From positions 310,001 to 374,000 of the forward strand of contig CAMPDV010000236.1 in assembly GCA_946699065.1 (NCBI GenBank): DNA of 64,000 nt, in the 5' to 3' direction. The translations under genes were made by a program, and so were the position numbers. This document shows, in pieces, positions 23,660 to 36,678 of the stretch. The notes below the pieces were generated by a model, which ran no database searches, was not told the origin of the DNA, and saw nothing but the letters and a program-made list of their open reading frames with translations. The stretch's first letter is position 1, and each line of letters starts with the position of its first letter. This DNA is from Loxodes magnus (lineage: Eukaryota; Ciliophora; Karyorelictea; Loxodida; Loxodidae).

Positions 23660-24561
23660 ATGTAAGGATTTGCAGATAAATTATAATAGATAGAAAACCT
23701 TCTTAAATCTGCTGCTCCTTCTCATAATGTATAGACATAAATACATTCATAAATGCCAAAGTTAAGCAGAATACTATCTATAGCTCTATTAATTCTTTAG
23801 CCTCATTTTTAAATCTAGCGATGATAAGAGATAAAACTTGAAAATATTGAATAGAAGGAGCAAATTATACTAAGAAAGACTTTCCTGATAAGATTCCTAT
23901 TGCCACTTTTATATCCTAATATAGAAAAAAGGATTGAGTAAAAGTACAAGAGTGATCTATCTTGTTAACTTCTATGCTATTGAAATAAATATTTGTTGTC
24001 CATACTTAGAAAATAAAAAGGAAGGAGAAGAACTTAAGGAGAGAATCTTTAAATCGTTAAAGAAATCACCAAATGGGTAGTATAAAATAAAAAAATTCCT
24101 GTTATCATTAAAATTACTCCAAATTATTGAAACTCTGAGATCATCATAAATCCTACTAAAGAAGGGGGAGGGAAGCTTAAGTAGTTATTTTTACTTTCAA
24201 TTCCAGGACTATAAGATCATTTACCCTCAAGAACAAATTTTTGAGGATAGCTGAAAAATGTCTTTTTACTAGTGGCAGAGTATCATTAAAAATGTTGAGA
24301 TATTTGGCCTTAAGAAAATGTTCTAATGTAGCAAAATATATTTCTGATATTTATATTTTTGTAAATGGAGGAATAGTCACTGTAGATAATTCTGTTAAAT
24401 TCATAAATTATGGAGCAAAAACATTATAGATTTGTTCTTTTGCTTAAAATTAGGATTTTTAAACAGTGCTCTATTGACCTTAAAACAAGTCTGTGAGCAT
24501 ATATTTATATTTTGAATTACAAACATCTTGTTGAGAAGGAAAGGTTAAAAATGATAAGAAT
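23660..24561 (+). pseudogene. DPYD-like FMN domain pseudogene (unit 2)
   Basis: Copy of 4114-5015, nearly identical, with the same frame changes. Just upstream, unit 2 has one more base than unit 1 (near 23632), as unit 3 does, so the extra break in unit 1 is private to that copy. Confidence 0.78.
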
Positions 24562-24645
24562 TTCTATTTATGCAATATAAAAGAGAATAAAACAATAAAC
24601 TTAATAAAAGAAGTAAGTGCTTATCTATAACAGATAGTAAAACTA

Positions 24646-26654
24646 GTATTAAGATTATTAATTAAACTTTAGTTTGACTCTTCAAATAATAAGAAAAAGA
24701 AGAGAAATAAGTAAAGTAATTTAAATTTTTAAGAAGTATAGTAGAAATAAAAGATAGTTATGAAATATAACTTAGAAAAAAAATTGAAGAGCAACGAAAT
24801 AATAATAGTTTTGGAATATGAAATGTGATATAATCTCAAATAGGAAGTACTTGAAAGATTTAAAATAAACTCTAAGAAAATTAGGAGAGATTGAAGATTT
24901 AAGAAGCTATATGAGAGAAGACTCAAATAAAGAAAGGAAAATAAAATTTCGTTCAAATGAGATTAATGGATTCTTTATTAAAAAAGTGACTAAATAAGTT
25001 TTGCTATAAGATAATAGATTTAGTAAGAAAATGAAAAAAGGAAGAACAGAGCATATATAGGTAAATAGGAGTATCAAATTAACTAGTGAATAAACAAAGA
25101 ATAATTCAAATATAAATGATCATATAAGCAAAGGCACTTACTCTAGGTTTTAAATGTAGCTTAATGAGTATAATAGCTTTATAAAAACCTAAAATAAACA
25201 GTATTTCAAGGACAGTTTTGAAAAGTTTCTTTCCTTCTTGAAGTTGGACTAGAAACTCTTGTGTTTTATAATAAATAAAACCTACTCAGGTTCTGCTTAT
25301 AAATGCAAGTGAGACAATTTTAAAGGAGGATAATAGCTCATCAGTGATAGAGTAAATGATTTTAGAAAAGATTTAGGAGCTAAACTCTGTAGTCTCTTCC
25401 TCAATAATAACAAATAACTCAAAGAAGCTACTTTCTAATGAGTTCTTAGACGACCAGGATAAATTCCAATCTTAAAGAATTGTAGATAAATAGGAATCCC
25501 ATAGTCTTAAAAGAAGCTTAATTCTTATCTACTGAGCTATCTAGAATGCTTTAAAAGGATAATATATTTAAATTTGGGAAGAATAGAGAGCTTAAAACAG
25601 TTTAGTAAAAAGATTAATAAAGAATCAGAGGTTGCTGGTGATAACGAGCAACAGAAGAATGAAGAGGAGTAGAATAAAGAATAGCTAAGCCAACTAAAAT
25701 TATAAAGTTTTTAAATGAAAGTAACGTTTCATAGATCTGTAGCATTGACTAATTAAACTCAATTACCAATTATATACGAGGCAGAGGATAGCGAGGTATT
25801 TTAAAGTGTTAGGAAGATGAAGATAGAGCAAAAGAATTAAGTAGAAGAAAATTTGATCAAAAGCTAGAATTTAAATTTGGGAAAGCTAAAAATTAAAAGA
25901 AACTTTCTAATCAATTAATATGATTAGAGAAGTTAACAGCATTCTATATGAAAGCTTTCTATCTCCATATGTACTTGAGGAGATAAACAGTGAGGAGAAT
26001 ATGATTTAAAAGTCAAAAAGTTAGTATACTGAGAGCGGAGTAATATAAAGCTAATTTTAAGTAATTCAGTCTTAGAAAAGTTGCAACTAGCATAAAAGGA
26101 CAAAAAATTTACTTTAGAATATCAATTAGGAAAATAGAAACTTAATTGAGAGTAACTTAATATTAGTAGAGAGGTTATAATACTTAGAACAAGCTGAAGA
26201 ACCAAAATGAATATCCTAGACTTACTTAACACAAATGGAATTCTATTTAATAAGAAAAATAAGAAACAGACATAATATATTAAATCTTCTTTTAGAACCC
26301 AAAGGAAAAGATCAGTATGGATAGAAGTGAGCTAATCAACAAATTCTTCTATAACATCGAATTTTCAGATTAATAGATAGATTTTATGAAGAACAACAGT
26401 CACCATAAGAATTCTTTCAAGATAAACGACAAAAACCTGAAGTTCTTAGTCTATTATTAGAAACATTTTTATAAGATCAATCAGTAAAAAATTTTGATAG
26501 TAACACTGTATGAATTGGATATTATACTATATTTATATGGAGCTTACGAGGGCAGTGAACAAAACTAGAAGCAAATTTACGACTACGCAGTATGCTAGAG
26601 TATACGAAAATATTCGAATATAAAGGAATGCCTCTGCTATGGTCCATGTGCTGA
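24646..26654 (+). CDS. Unrecognised gene H (unit 2)
   Basis: Copy of 5100-7119. The final frame ends LLWSMC followed by TGA at 26652-26654, the likely stop. It carries more substitutions relative to unit 1 than most of the unit, including indels around 25255-25275 and 26590. Confidence 0.5.
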
Positions 26655-27062
26655 TATTTTTAGCAAGTTATGTTAATTTATTATTTACACATCTTAAATA
26701 AAAATAAAATACAGCATTTTTTAAATTGGTGCTAGCTTATTAAAGTCTACTAATTAGTCTCTTTAATTCTAAGCATAATTAAGTAGTCAAATATAGCTTA
26801 AATTAATAAATTGAAGTTTAAAGTCTAATTAAATAAGAAGATAGTACTACTAATAATTAATTATTAAGATATACAGTTTAAGTAATTAAGTACCTTTGTC
26901 TATTAGTTTATTTTTATTTTAAAATCTCTATAAGATTTAGTGCTAAGAAGCTAAGGATATGCTTAAATAGATCATATCATTTAACTATGAAATCAATTAA
27001 AATAAGTATAAATCTAAATGCCTGAGTAAACCGAGTCTCTTCTAGTGTTGCTACTTAAGAGA
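26655..27062. other. AT-rich spacer between convergent genes (unit 2)
   Basis: Counterpart of 7120-7530. It has scattered substitutions and no feature that I can see. Confidence 0.4.
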
Positions 27063-28261
27063 GTAGCTTTTAGAATTGCTTTCTCTATAATATACCAAAA
27101 TAGGGCTAAAGGACGACTTTTAGATGTTTTTCCTTCTTATTAATGATTTCAATTTTTTTCCTTTCCAAGATATTTTCAGCATAGCTTTGTATTTTTTTGA
27201 TTTTACTACGCTAATATAAATGAGAGAGTGATTTCATATTCTACTTGGAGTACTGTCAAGATTTAAGGCCAATCAGAAATATTTTTCATGCTTACGATTC
27301 ACAGAAAAATTTCAGCTGCTGGAAAATAACTCGTTTTTCGTCTACTTTAGACCTAGACTAAATAATAATTATCAATTCTAACAATGGATTTTAGTACTGA
27401 TAGTCTTCAATTCTATATTATAATTGCATTCCTTAATTTAATTAATAGCTGACCTCTCTAATCTTTCCTTCATTTAGATTGCCTTTTCAATCCCAATACT
27501 CTTTTATTTACTTAGAAATACATTAGCTTTTTAGCTTTAGAACTTATTCTAGATTGTTAACTCAAACTAATCCAACTAATTCCTCTTATTCTCGCACTGA
27601 TTGATACTGTCTTAAGAGAAGCTTGAGATAGAATTAATCTAACTACCTATCTGCTGATAGCAGTCAGATGTTTCCTAAATTAGCTACATTTATTTCTTTT
27701 TTAAGCTTTGCTAGTTATTTTCCATCTCCTATCAAGTTTACTAGATATTCTATTTGGCTAAGAGTTATATTTAAACTATATTGTTTACTCTCCATATATA
27801 CAACTAACTTAACTGCCTATATCATTTATTCAATATAGATATATAGTAGTCTAGTCTCTACTTAATGTCTTTTAAAGTAGATTCTAAGTAACTCTTTAAT
27901 TACTATATTGCCTTTTATATAGTAATGCATCTATGCTCCTGATGAGATACTACTAGCATTGTACACAGATTCTTATGTTATCCTATATACAATATAGAGC
28001 TAAATAATACTACTAATCTATCTAGCAAATGCCCTAAGGATTGGAGTTCTATATCTATTGACTAGCTAGATTCATAATTGGTAATGTCTCGATTGGTCTT
28101 TCAGTAATAAGATTGTGATTGCTACAAGTAAATTTCTAATAGAGGTTGTAAACAGTTTTTATGCCTTTCTTACAGAGAGTACACTCTCAATCTAACTTCC
28201 TTGGTCATCTCAGTTCTTAGTTGAAATCTTCTTCACATGCTTCACAATTAGCTGCTGACAT
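27063..28261 (-). CDS. TRIM-like B-box protein A (unit 2)
   Basis: Copy of 7531-8722 with ATG at 28261-28259. The N-terminus reads MSAANCEACEEDF, so residues 3-5 differ from unit 1 while the Cys pair is kept. The B-box region is unchanged, except for silent or conservative differences. The 3' end is approximate. Confidence 0.63.
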
Positions 28262-28514
28262 TTAATTTTTTGAATGAATAGGTTACTTAATATTTAATTG
28301 TATAGATATGACTTAAGAAAGTAACTGAAGGTAAATTAGCTTTGCATTAATTATATGAGATTACTTATTAAATAATAGTTATTACCTACTTTTAAAATTA
28401 TTACATTAAATGGAAGATTTTACCCTCTTAATTAAGTCATTATACAACTTTTAAGAGGAATTAGAGAAAATCACTTCTAAGCTATACTGCTAACTAGAAC
28501 TTAATCATCCTAAA

Positions 28515-30281
28515 ATGAATTTATTAACTAATTTTCCAGCCTTGCCACGTCTAAAACGAAAGAGAAATATCTAGGAAGATAAAGAAAAGTAAGAAAATAA
28601 TAGGACTTTAGAAGGAAGTAGTTCAAATATAAGTAAATTAATTAACTAATGGAAAATTTGGAATTACTAGAGAGGAAATGAAGAGAATACTAAACCTAAA
28701 TTATAATATCTAGCTTTTAATCAGAGTAAAGACTGAAATTTTTAATTATTGAAAGTCTTAAAAAAAGAAGACTGTATTCAGATTAATTTTTATATGCCAT
28801 ATCATTATAAAAACTACCTACAATATTTTAGAGAGGTATATTGTAGTTAGCTAAATAAAAATCTAATAATATTATTGCTAAATTAAAATTTTTGAGACTT
28901 GAAAGAATATGAAGATGAGAAAATTCTAAACTTAAACAGCTGATTTCAGTTCCTTAAAATAATTAGTCTAAAATATAGGAATACAAGAAATAATTAAAGT
29001 ATAATATTAAGCTAAAATGAGGAAATACTTACCTAACAAAGTAATGCAAAAATTAAAGGAAACGGAAAATAAATAAGGTGTGATATTAGATAAGATAGGT
29101 AAAATTATTCAATTAAATGCTTTAAAGAAAGAAGCAACTTGATAATAATACATCTAGTTGCTAATTCAACAAATAAATAACTAACTTATAAGCAATAAGT
29201 TTAATTCAATATTAAGTCAAATCAGCTTTTAACATTAAATACATCGCAGAAAAAATCAATCATATAAGCAACAATTTAGTAAAATGCAACAAAACCAAGA
29301 AGATTAGGCTAAATATACTTTATGGAGAGAAGCATGAAAAAAACCTAAAAATTTAAAAGAAAAATCCATATATAATATGTAAATATGATTACAGGAAATC
29401 TATTTGAAGATAGGAAATGCTAAAACCTAAAATATGAGTAGAGGAAAAATATCTTGTATATACGTTAAATTTTTAGAGTGTTTCAACTTTGTATTGTTTT
29501 AAAAAATTAAGTCTCTGATGTAAATGTCAATAAGCATTTCAATTAAAATGACAGTTTAAAGAATTTATTCCTTGTGTGTAAAGCTAATGTGATTGAAACT
29601 AAATACTTTAAGAAAAGTTTAACTAAGTTTACGGAGATCTCATATAAGAATCTAACCGAAGTTAAAAGGCTAATAGAAATTAGAAGTTATAATTTGATAG
29701 TAAGTAAAGAGAAAGATTGATAAAGCATGTGACCAAATAACAGGCAGAGATTTAGAAGTAAATGAATAATAAATAGAAGCTATAAAAGCAAGTTAAGCAT
29801 TATTTCTTGGGATATTATAAAAAGTAGAAAATAACGAATATGTTGTGAGACACATTGTAATCCTGCTAAGATATGAAGTAAATAGAAAAGTAGGAAATAA
29901 AATTTAAGAGAATAGTCACAAGATTAATAAAAATTCACTGAAATTAAAATATTTATAGATTATGCTAAACTTAATTACGAAATGACTTTAGGCGAGAGTA
30001 ATGTTAGTGATAGCTCTCAACTAATTATTATATATTCTTTAATACAATTTAGTATAGCTAACTTAAAGTAGATATTCTAAGCTCTTAGATTAGTAGAATA
30101 ACTATCTAACTCAACTTGAAAAAGAGATTAGATCTTAGTATTTTAATAGTAGATTAACACAGATTAAGCATTCTAAGAAGTAACTATCAAAGAATAAGAA
30201 GTAGATGAGAAGTATATAGAGGATATTAAAGAACCTTACATTTTTGCTTTTAGATTATATAGTAAGACAGAATATTACATT
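28515..30281 (+). CDS. Gene with possible VPS9 domain (unit 2)
   Basis: Copy of 8976-10742, with ATG at 28515 and the candidate 16-nt intron at 29700-29715. One base fewer than unit 1 in the A-run near 29507 changes the relative frame upstream of the segment reading DVNVNKHFNQND. The C-terminal VPS9-like part is as in unit 1. Confidence 0.48.
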
Positions 30282-31240
30282 TAATTTTTAATCTCTTTAC
30301 TTGCCTTTTCATCTTCTCTTCTTTTATACTTTTTTCTTTCAAATATTAATTCTACTAATTTTTATTCCAATTTATTCTTCTTTTTCCTTCCTTTTATCTT
30401 TATTACTTAATAATTTTATATTCTTTCTTATACTTCAGACTTATTTCCGAAATTTCTTAGTTTATTCTTTTAAATCACCTTATATACCTCTTGCTAATGT
30501 AGATTAATTTATTCTTATTAACTAACTTACTCTAAATTTATTAATTATAATCTTAAACTCTGTATTCTTCCTAGATATTTATTTTTATTACCTCATTCAA
30601 TCTTTTTCCAATTTCTCAAGATAATTTCTATGATTTTTCAAGTCAGATACCTTTATTTTACTATAATGCATTTTAATAGAGTATTTTTCTCTCTCTTCAT
30701 CTGATTCTATATTACCTTTTATATGATATTGTTAAACCTTCAAATCATTTTTGTAAGATCACATACTCTTATTTATTTTAGTAATGCTTATATATATTCT
30801 TTATTTTCCTTACCCTTACTTTAATATTATCTAACTTTTACTTATATCTCCTATTCTAAATATTTTATATTTATGCACTTACATAATAGGAATTATCTCT
30901 TCTTATCTATCACTTTAATGATTCTTATGATAATCTTATTGAGATGCTTCACGTATTCCTAAACTATCCTAATATAATATAAAACTAGAGGTTGCTAATT
31001 AGCTTTGCTTATATTCAACAGTTTTTAATATTATCCTCGTTATTTTATGAAACAGCGTTTTCCAATTATTCAATAGTCTTTTGTGTAATGATGTCATGTT
31101 TAGTACATTTTAACTTTTATTAAGGCTTATAAATGCCTTTCAAACATCTCTTGCAGAGAAATATTCCTGATCTAACTTCCTAGGCCTTTGAGCTCTTCAC
31201 CAAACTCTTCTTCACATAATTAACATTTAGCATTTGACAT
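30282..31240 (-). CDS. TRIM-like protein B, degenerate (unit 2)
   Basis: Copy of 10743-11701 with ATG at 31240-31238, practically identical. It has the same internal frame change after about 20 residues and the same Lys/Glu-rich coiled-coil end. Confidence 0.48.
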
Positions 31241-31423
31241 TTTTTTAATCTCAAAACTAAAAATAAGTTTAATGTTTTTCCCATAGATAACTACTAAAGA
31301 AACTGAAGGAAATAAAATAAAAGTAGCTTAATTAACTATAATAGGCTATTTATTAGTTTAGATATAATTAATAGTTACTTTTAAAATTATAGCATTAATG
31401 CAAGAAATTTCCCTCTAATTTTT

Positions 31424-31839
31424 TATTTGCAGAATCTTAGTTTGCAAACATTTTCATAGAAACTGATAAAAAGAAGAGGAACATTATTTAAAAATAGTAC
31501 GATATGCTTAGAATGATAATAGATCGTTAAATGGTTTAACTATATCTTAGTGATTTTAGAAGCTAAGTATTTAATAAGCTTAATCAACATTAGAAATATC
31601 CAATTAGACTAATCTATAAAAAGTATTTAGAAAGTACTTTCTAAGGAAGAATAAATGCTTAATATTATAATGAATACTCTTTGGTATATCAAGAGGATAA
31701 GTTAGAAGAGATATTTAATTATTGTATTTTCTTATATGAGATAGAGCAGTAAGAAAGATATTTAAGAGCTTTTAGTAATTTAGAAAACTAAAAAAACAGG
31801 TAAGAAGCGACGAAGAATAGAAATAGTCTTAAAACTCAG
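31424..31839 (+). CDS. Short unrecognised gene K (unit 2)
   Basis: Copy of 11885-12300 with only a few substitutions. It has the same single good frame and an uncertain start. Confidence 0.43.
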
Positions 31840-31847
31840 CCTTTAAA

Positions 31848-33186
31848 TCCTTATCTCTAATTTTCTTTATTAGTAGCACTCTATTTGAGACGTTAAGATA
31901 TTTAATGCTTTAACCTAGCAGATAAACCTTCCTCTCAGCTTTCTTTAAATTCTGCATATCCTTTTCGTTTATTAATATCCATGGTGCATATTTTCTCTTT
32001 TTAAATCATTTTTATATTTCTTTTAAAATGTTGTTTAAGTTTCTTAATTAATTTCATCTAGGAAAATATTTAATTTATTTTTCCTATCATTTTTTGATCC
32101 AATATAAATTTTATCCTTGCTTCTTATCTTATTTTAATGTAATTATCAATTTCTTAGCATCCTTATCTAATTAGATATTTTACTTATTTCGCCTGCTATT
32201 AAAATCTTTTCTTAGTTTTATTGTTTCTGCTGTATATTAGTACCATTAGTATCTTCTCATTTAATTTGTTACAAAGCCACATATCGCTTTGATCGCTTCT
32301 TGGATGTGTTCTGATCATTTGTCATAGTATGCTTCGTTATCTAAATTTTCAGAATTCGCTAAGATCTATTTTCTCGAATCATTGTTTGAATCTTCCTTGA
32401 ATTTTCTATAGCTTGAATTTTTGAAAACTTATCCTTTTAATTTATGGGCTTTTTCGATATTCTTCCACAATTTTTATATTTTTTTTACCTGGCTAATAAT
32501 CTTCTATTAGTCTCCATTAATAGAATTTTGCGCTGATAATGTTAGGCATGATATACTGATCCATCAAGAAGTAATCTATCTTCAATTTTCCTTTCCCTTA
32601 TGTTGCGATGAAAGTGATCTTTACATTCTAAATGATAATCTCTCATCAAGTTAAGTATGTATTAGCCTGCTATTCTGCTCATACGGTAAAATTTGGGGAA
32701 TATGCGCAATAAAATCCCCTAATATTAAAATTTATAATCCTTTGCTACTTGCTGTTATTATGTATTATTATAGACTTTCGTAAAAAGGTATTAGTTATTC
32801 AGAGTCGGATGCTAAAGGCACATATACGTTTATCAATGCAAGACGATCATCAAGTGTTAAACCTATTAATTTCCTCTCTAAAATAATTCTGCTTGATTGA
32901 GATCCGCTATATCCAATATTTTTGTTCTACAGGTAATTCCATCTTTTATATATAATGCTACTCCTTTGCTGTGTTTGTACCTAATTTTACTATTGCTCTG
33001 AATCCGTATATATAAGGCATTTCAGCAGTTTGGTCCACAAATATTTCTAAAATCGCCATAATTTCTTCTACTTTCATACATAAACTTGTTTAATTCTTCC
33101 TTGCTTGATATTATTCCTCTGACATTTGCTGTGCCTATATTTAATTCTGTCTATTTTATAATAATAGTATTCCCTTGTACTTTCTA
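31848..33186 (-). mobile_element. LINE endonuclease half with diverged patch (unit 2)
   Basis: Copy of 12310-13650. From about 32556 rightwards it departs sharply from unit 1, with many substitutions and small indels inside the endonuclease (for example around 32625, 32680 and 32800), while flanking sequence is nearly identical. Motifs such as GDFSAHIP-type, KLKIDYFL and GVAFYI remain visible. The patch suggests conversion by another LINE copy. Confidence 0.75.
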
Positions 33187-33234
33187 TTTTTCTTGACCCT
33201 ACTATCCTGCATTTTTAGCTTTCTCTTCTTTAAT

Positions 33235-34358
33235 AGAATGAAAACAAAAATTTTTTTTTAAGTTTATTACTTTTCCTGTACTTATGTCTTCATCTTTTCT
33301 ACTTGATACTATCTTCCTTGCCAATATATTTTATTTTCAATATTTTTGAGACAGCGTTGTGTTTATGTATACTTCCTTCCTGTCACTGTTTTCTAGTTGC
33401 TCCAGTTTTGTTTTGCCACATTTCCTATTTTATTTTCTTATTTTTTTGTATCGTTTTTCGTTTTTTATCAGTTTCATATTTATTGAATTTTATAGTTAAG
33501 TATCTATTAAAGTCGATCTGATTTAAAGTAACTTTAGTATGGCTTAAACTTGATGTTTTTGCTAGAAATTCAAATAGATATTTTATTTGAAGGTTAATCT
33601 GCTTTAGTTTTATTCACTTTTTTTCCTTCGCTATCTGTTTCTTTTTTTAGTAAGGTATTTTAATCCTGATTTCCGAATGCATCAACCTCGTTTTTATTCC
33701 TTAGCATTTTTTATTACTTCTTTTATAGCTTTTTTCCTTAAGCTTTAATTTTTGCTATGCACTTTTTGGTTACAGTTCATATATTTTCAAATTGATAGAT
33801 AACTCAAACAAGTGCTTATAACTCCTTCGTCTAACTTATCTGGTATAATTGTTGCATCTTTGATCTCCTTCAATTCTTTATAAGATTTCATTTTCCCATT
33901 GGCTCACGTTGTACCTTTTACTGTTCCGATTTCTGTACATACTATTTTTCTGTATTGCTCCGGTTATTTTTTACCTGGTTCAAACTATAATGAATGTTAA
34001 GTGCTCAATTAATGAATCGGGTATTTCTTAATTTTGTAGAATTCCTCTATATTTCTTTGCTCTGTTGGTATTACAAAATTTCTATATTTTCATGTTTAAT
34101 TACATCCGAATTGTGTGAGTATTTCTTTATTTTTGAATCATATAATAATTATTCCTTCTGAAGGATATTCACATTCTCAATATTTTTGCCATATTCTTGA
34201 TTCAGATTTTTGAGAATTGCTTGAACGATTTCATTTCTTGCCTTTTTGTCGGACTAAATCTTTGGTTGTAGTATTTTTTTTTTAAATTTATTGAAATAGG
34301 TAACTCCTACCCTTTTAGCTGCTTTGAACGACATATTCTCGTCCTCATTTTATGGCAT
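33235..34358 (-). mobile_element. ORF1-like region of LINE (unit 2)
   Basis: Copy of 13700-14823 with the minus-strand ATG at 34358-34356. It is nearly identical beyond 33272, where the diverged patch ends. Confidence 0.43.
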
Positions 34359-34775
34359 TTGCTGGTTCTTTTTTCTATTATTATAACGATTTGCACAGAG
34401 CTTTTGTCTTAGTAAATGTTCTAACTTTCCTACTATTTTTGATAGGAAGCTTAGCTTTAAGAGTTCTGTTCCCTTTTTCTTAGTACTTTCCTCCTAGTAT
34501 TTTAAAGATTTTACAACAGTGTCGTTTTTCTTAAAAATAAATCAAAAATCTGATTAAGTAGTAAAAGCTATTTAATACATTTATTAAATTTACCAAGTAG
34601 TCCCGATCTAAGATTGGCGGCATGTGGATTGTGAGATAGGTACTTTATATAGAAGCTTAATATTGTACTTTTAAATAATGTAATAATAGATATTTTAATT
34701 TATAATGGTTTAAATTTTTGATGGTAACTGTTATAAATTACCTTTATAGCTTTTGTAGTCTAAATAATAATAAAA
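34359..34775. other. Spacer before RING-kelch gene (unit 2)
   Basis: Counterpart of 14824-15240, practically identical. Nothing further is seen. Confidence 0.35.
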
Positions 34776-36217
34776 ATGTAAGCGTTACCAAAATGCTTAA
34801 TCTGCTTAGAAGATTACAACTTAACTAATGCTCTTCCAACTGTCTTACCTTGTGGACATATTTACTGTGGTTTGTGTTTGAATACTCAGTACTGATTATA
34901 AGGCATAATGTAATGTCCTATTTGTTAAAAAGGATTCCATTTTAGATTTACTTAGCTTAAGAAAGTGATTTAATAAGAATGATATTTTAAAACTAATAAT
35001 ACATATAAAAGATTTAAGATGCTAGATAGAAATTAAAAGAAACCAAAAGCTAAATTATGCAAAAATCTAAAACCATTACAACCAAATTATCAAACATTAC
35101 TAATACTCTCATAATACCATATACTAATATCATCCAATACACTACCATTAACCTACTTTTATCTACAACTAATAACACTCAAATATTATACAATCATCCT
35201 AATTCCCTATTTACTAATAGCTAAAACCAACTAAAATCTAATATAACATAAGCAGTCTAACTATATTCCACTATATAACCAGCTTTAATACAAAAGCTAT
35301 CTAAATTAACTTAAAGTTAAATCTAACTAATAAGATAGAAACTATAATACAATACTAAGTAAGAAAAATTAAATAACAGTAAAGATAAACTAACCTAACA
35401 CTTTATATCATCCTATATTCACTTTTTTAATTATGGAATTTAAAAATTAAGTTTATTTAATATTTAGACAGAGTAATTAAAATAAATCCAAGTTTAAATT
35501 ATAATTCCAGATTTGAGTAAAAGTATAGAATACTAAAATAAGTTATATTTAATTGGAGGATATAACAGAAATTAAAATAAAGCAATAAAAGAAACTTGAT
35601 AATTTGATTTTGAAGGTAATAATAAAAAACTTAGTGATCTAAACGAGGGAAGAGATAACTTTGGAATAGCAGCTGCTTAAAAACATCTTTATGTGGTTGG
35701 AGGATTTACTAATAATATTAAAGTTTTATAATCAGTAGAAAAGTTATAGATAGGAAACTAAAGTAAATGATAAAACTGCTCTTAATTTCCATTTTTAATA
35801 TTTTATTAAACTTTAGTAGTAGATAAAGATGAATAAAATATATATTCTTTTGGAGGTATAAATTAGGAAGGATAATACTTAAAAGAAATATGAAAGTATA
35901 ACATATAGAATGATAGATGGATTAAGTAAAATTTGAATCTTCCTGAGGCTGTTGCTTTTCCTATAGTTTCTTTACAACCTTTTGTCATACTTGGAGGTCT
36001 AAAAAATTGATCTACGAATGAATATTCAAGAAGAATATATAAAAGAAACAAAGAATAATGAGAATAAAGTTAAATTTTTAAAGATGTTTTTGCTTTAACG
36101 GAGATGAAAATAAGAAATAACTATGGATATGTTTTTGCGTTTGAAAAACCAAGAATTTCAATAATGAGAATTGATTTAGAGAAATTGAGTTATAGAAGTA
36201 TAAAAAGTCATAGCTGA
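34776..36217 (+). pseudogene. RING-kelch gene, frameshifted copy (unit 2)
   Basis: Copy of 15241-16682 with the same 4-base deletion (between 34949 and 34950) relative to the intact unit 3 gene, and TGA stop at 36215-36217. RING and kelch parts are each undamaged but are in different frames. Confidence 0.8.
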
Positions 36218-36678
36218 TAAACATAATAATATTTATATTATTAATAGTATTTATAATAAATATAATCTCATATGTAAAGAAGTAGTTTAAAGATCAGTAA
36301 TTAGTTAAATATGTTTCTACTTATTAAAATATTTAAAGCATCTGAAATAAATAAAGAATCAAATTTTATCTAAATATATTTAAAAATCTATTATTCAAAT
36401 ATTATTATTAGATACTAACATACAGCTTATAACATACAAAGACATATTCAAAACAGTCAAAAAAACTATTTTTAAATGCATCCTTTTATTAAAATTATAC
36501 AAGTACTACTTAGATTACACTATTGATTATCTAATCAAAACTATAATCAAATAATCATTAAGCTATACCTATACCTATATACTAATTAAGTTATCACTAC
36601 TATCATCAAGTCAACATCTTCAAGTCTAAAATACATTATTTCCTTTAATCATTTAACTAACTACTGTATATACTTAAA
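36218..36678. other. AT-rich intergenic region (unit 2)
   Basis: Counterpart of 16683-17143. No feature is recognised. Confidence 0.45.
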
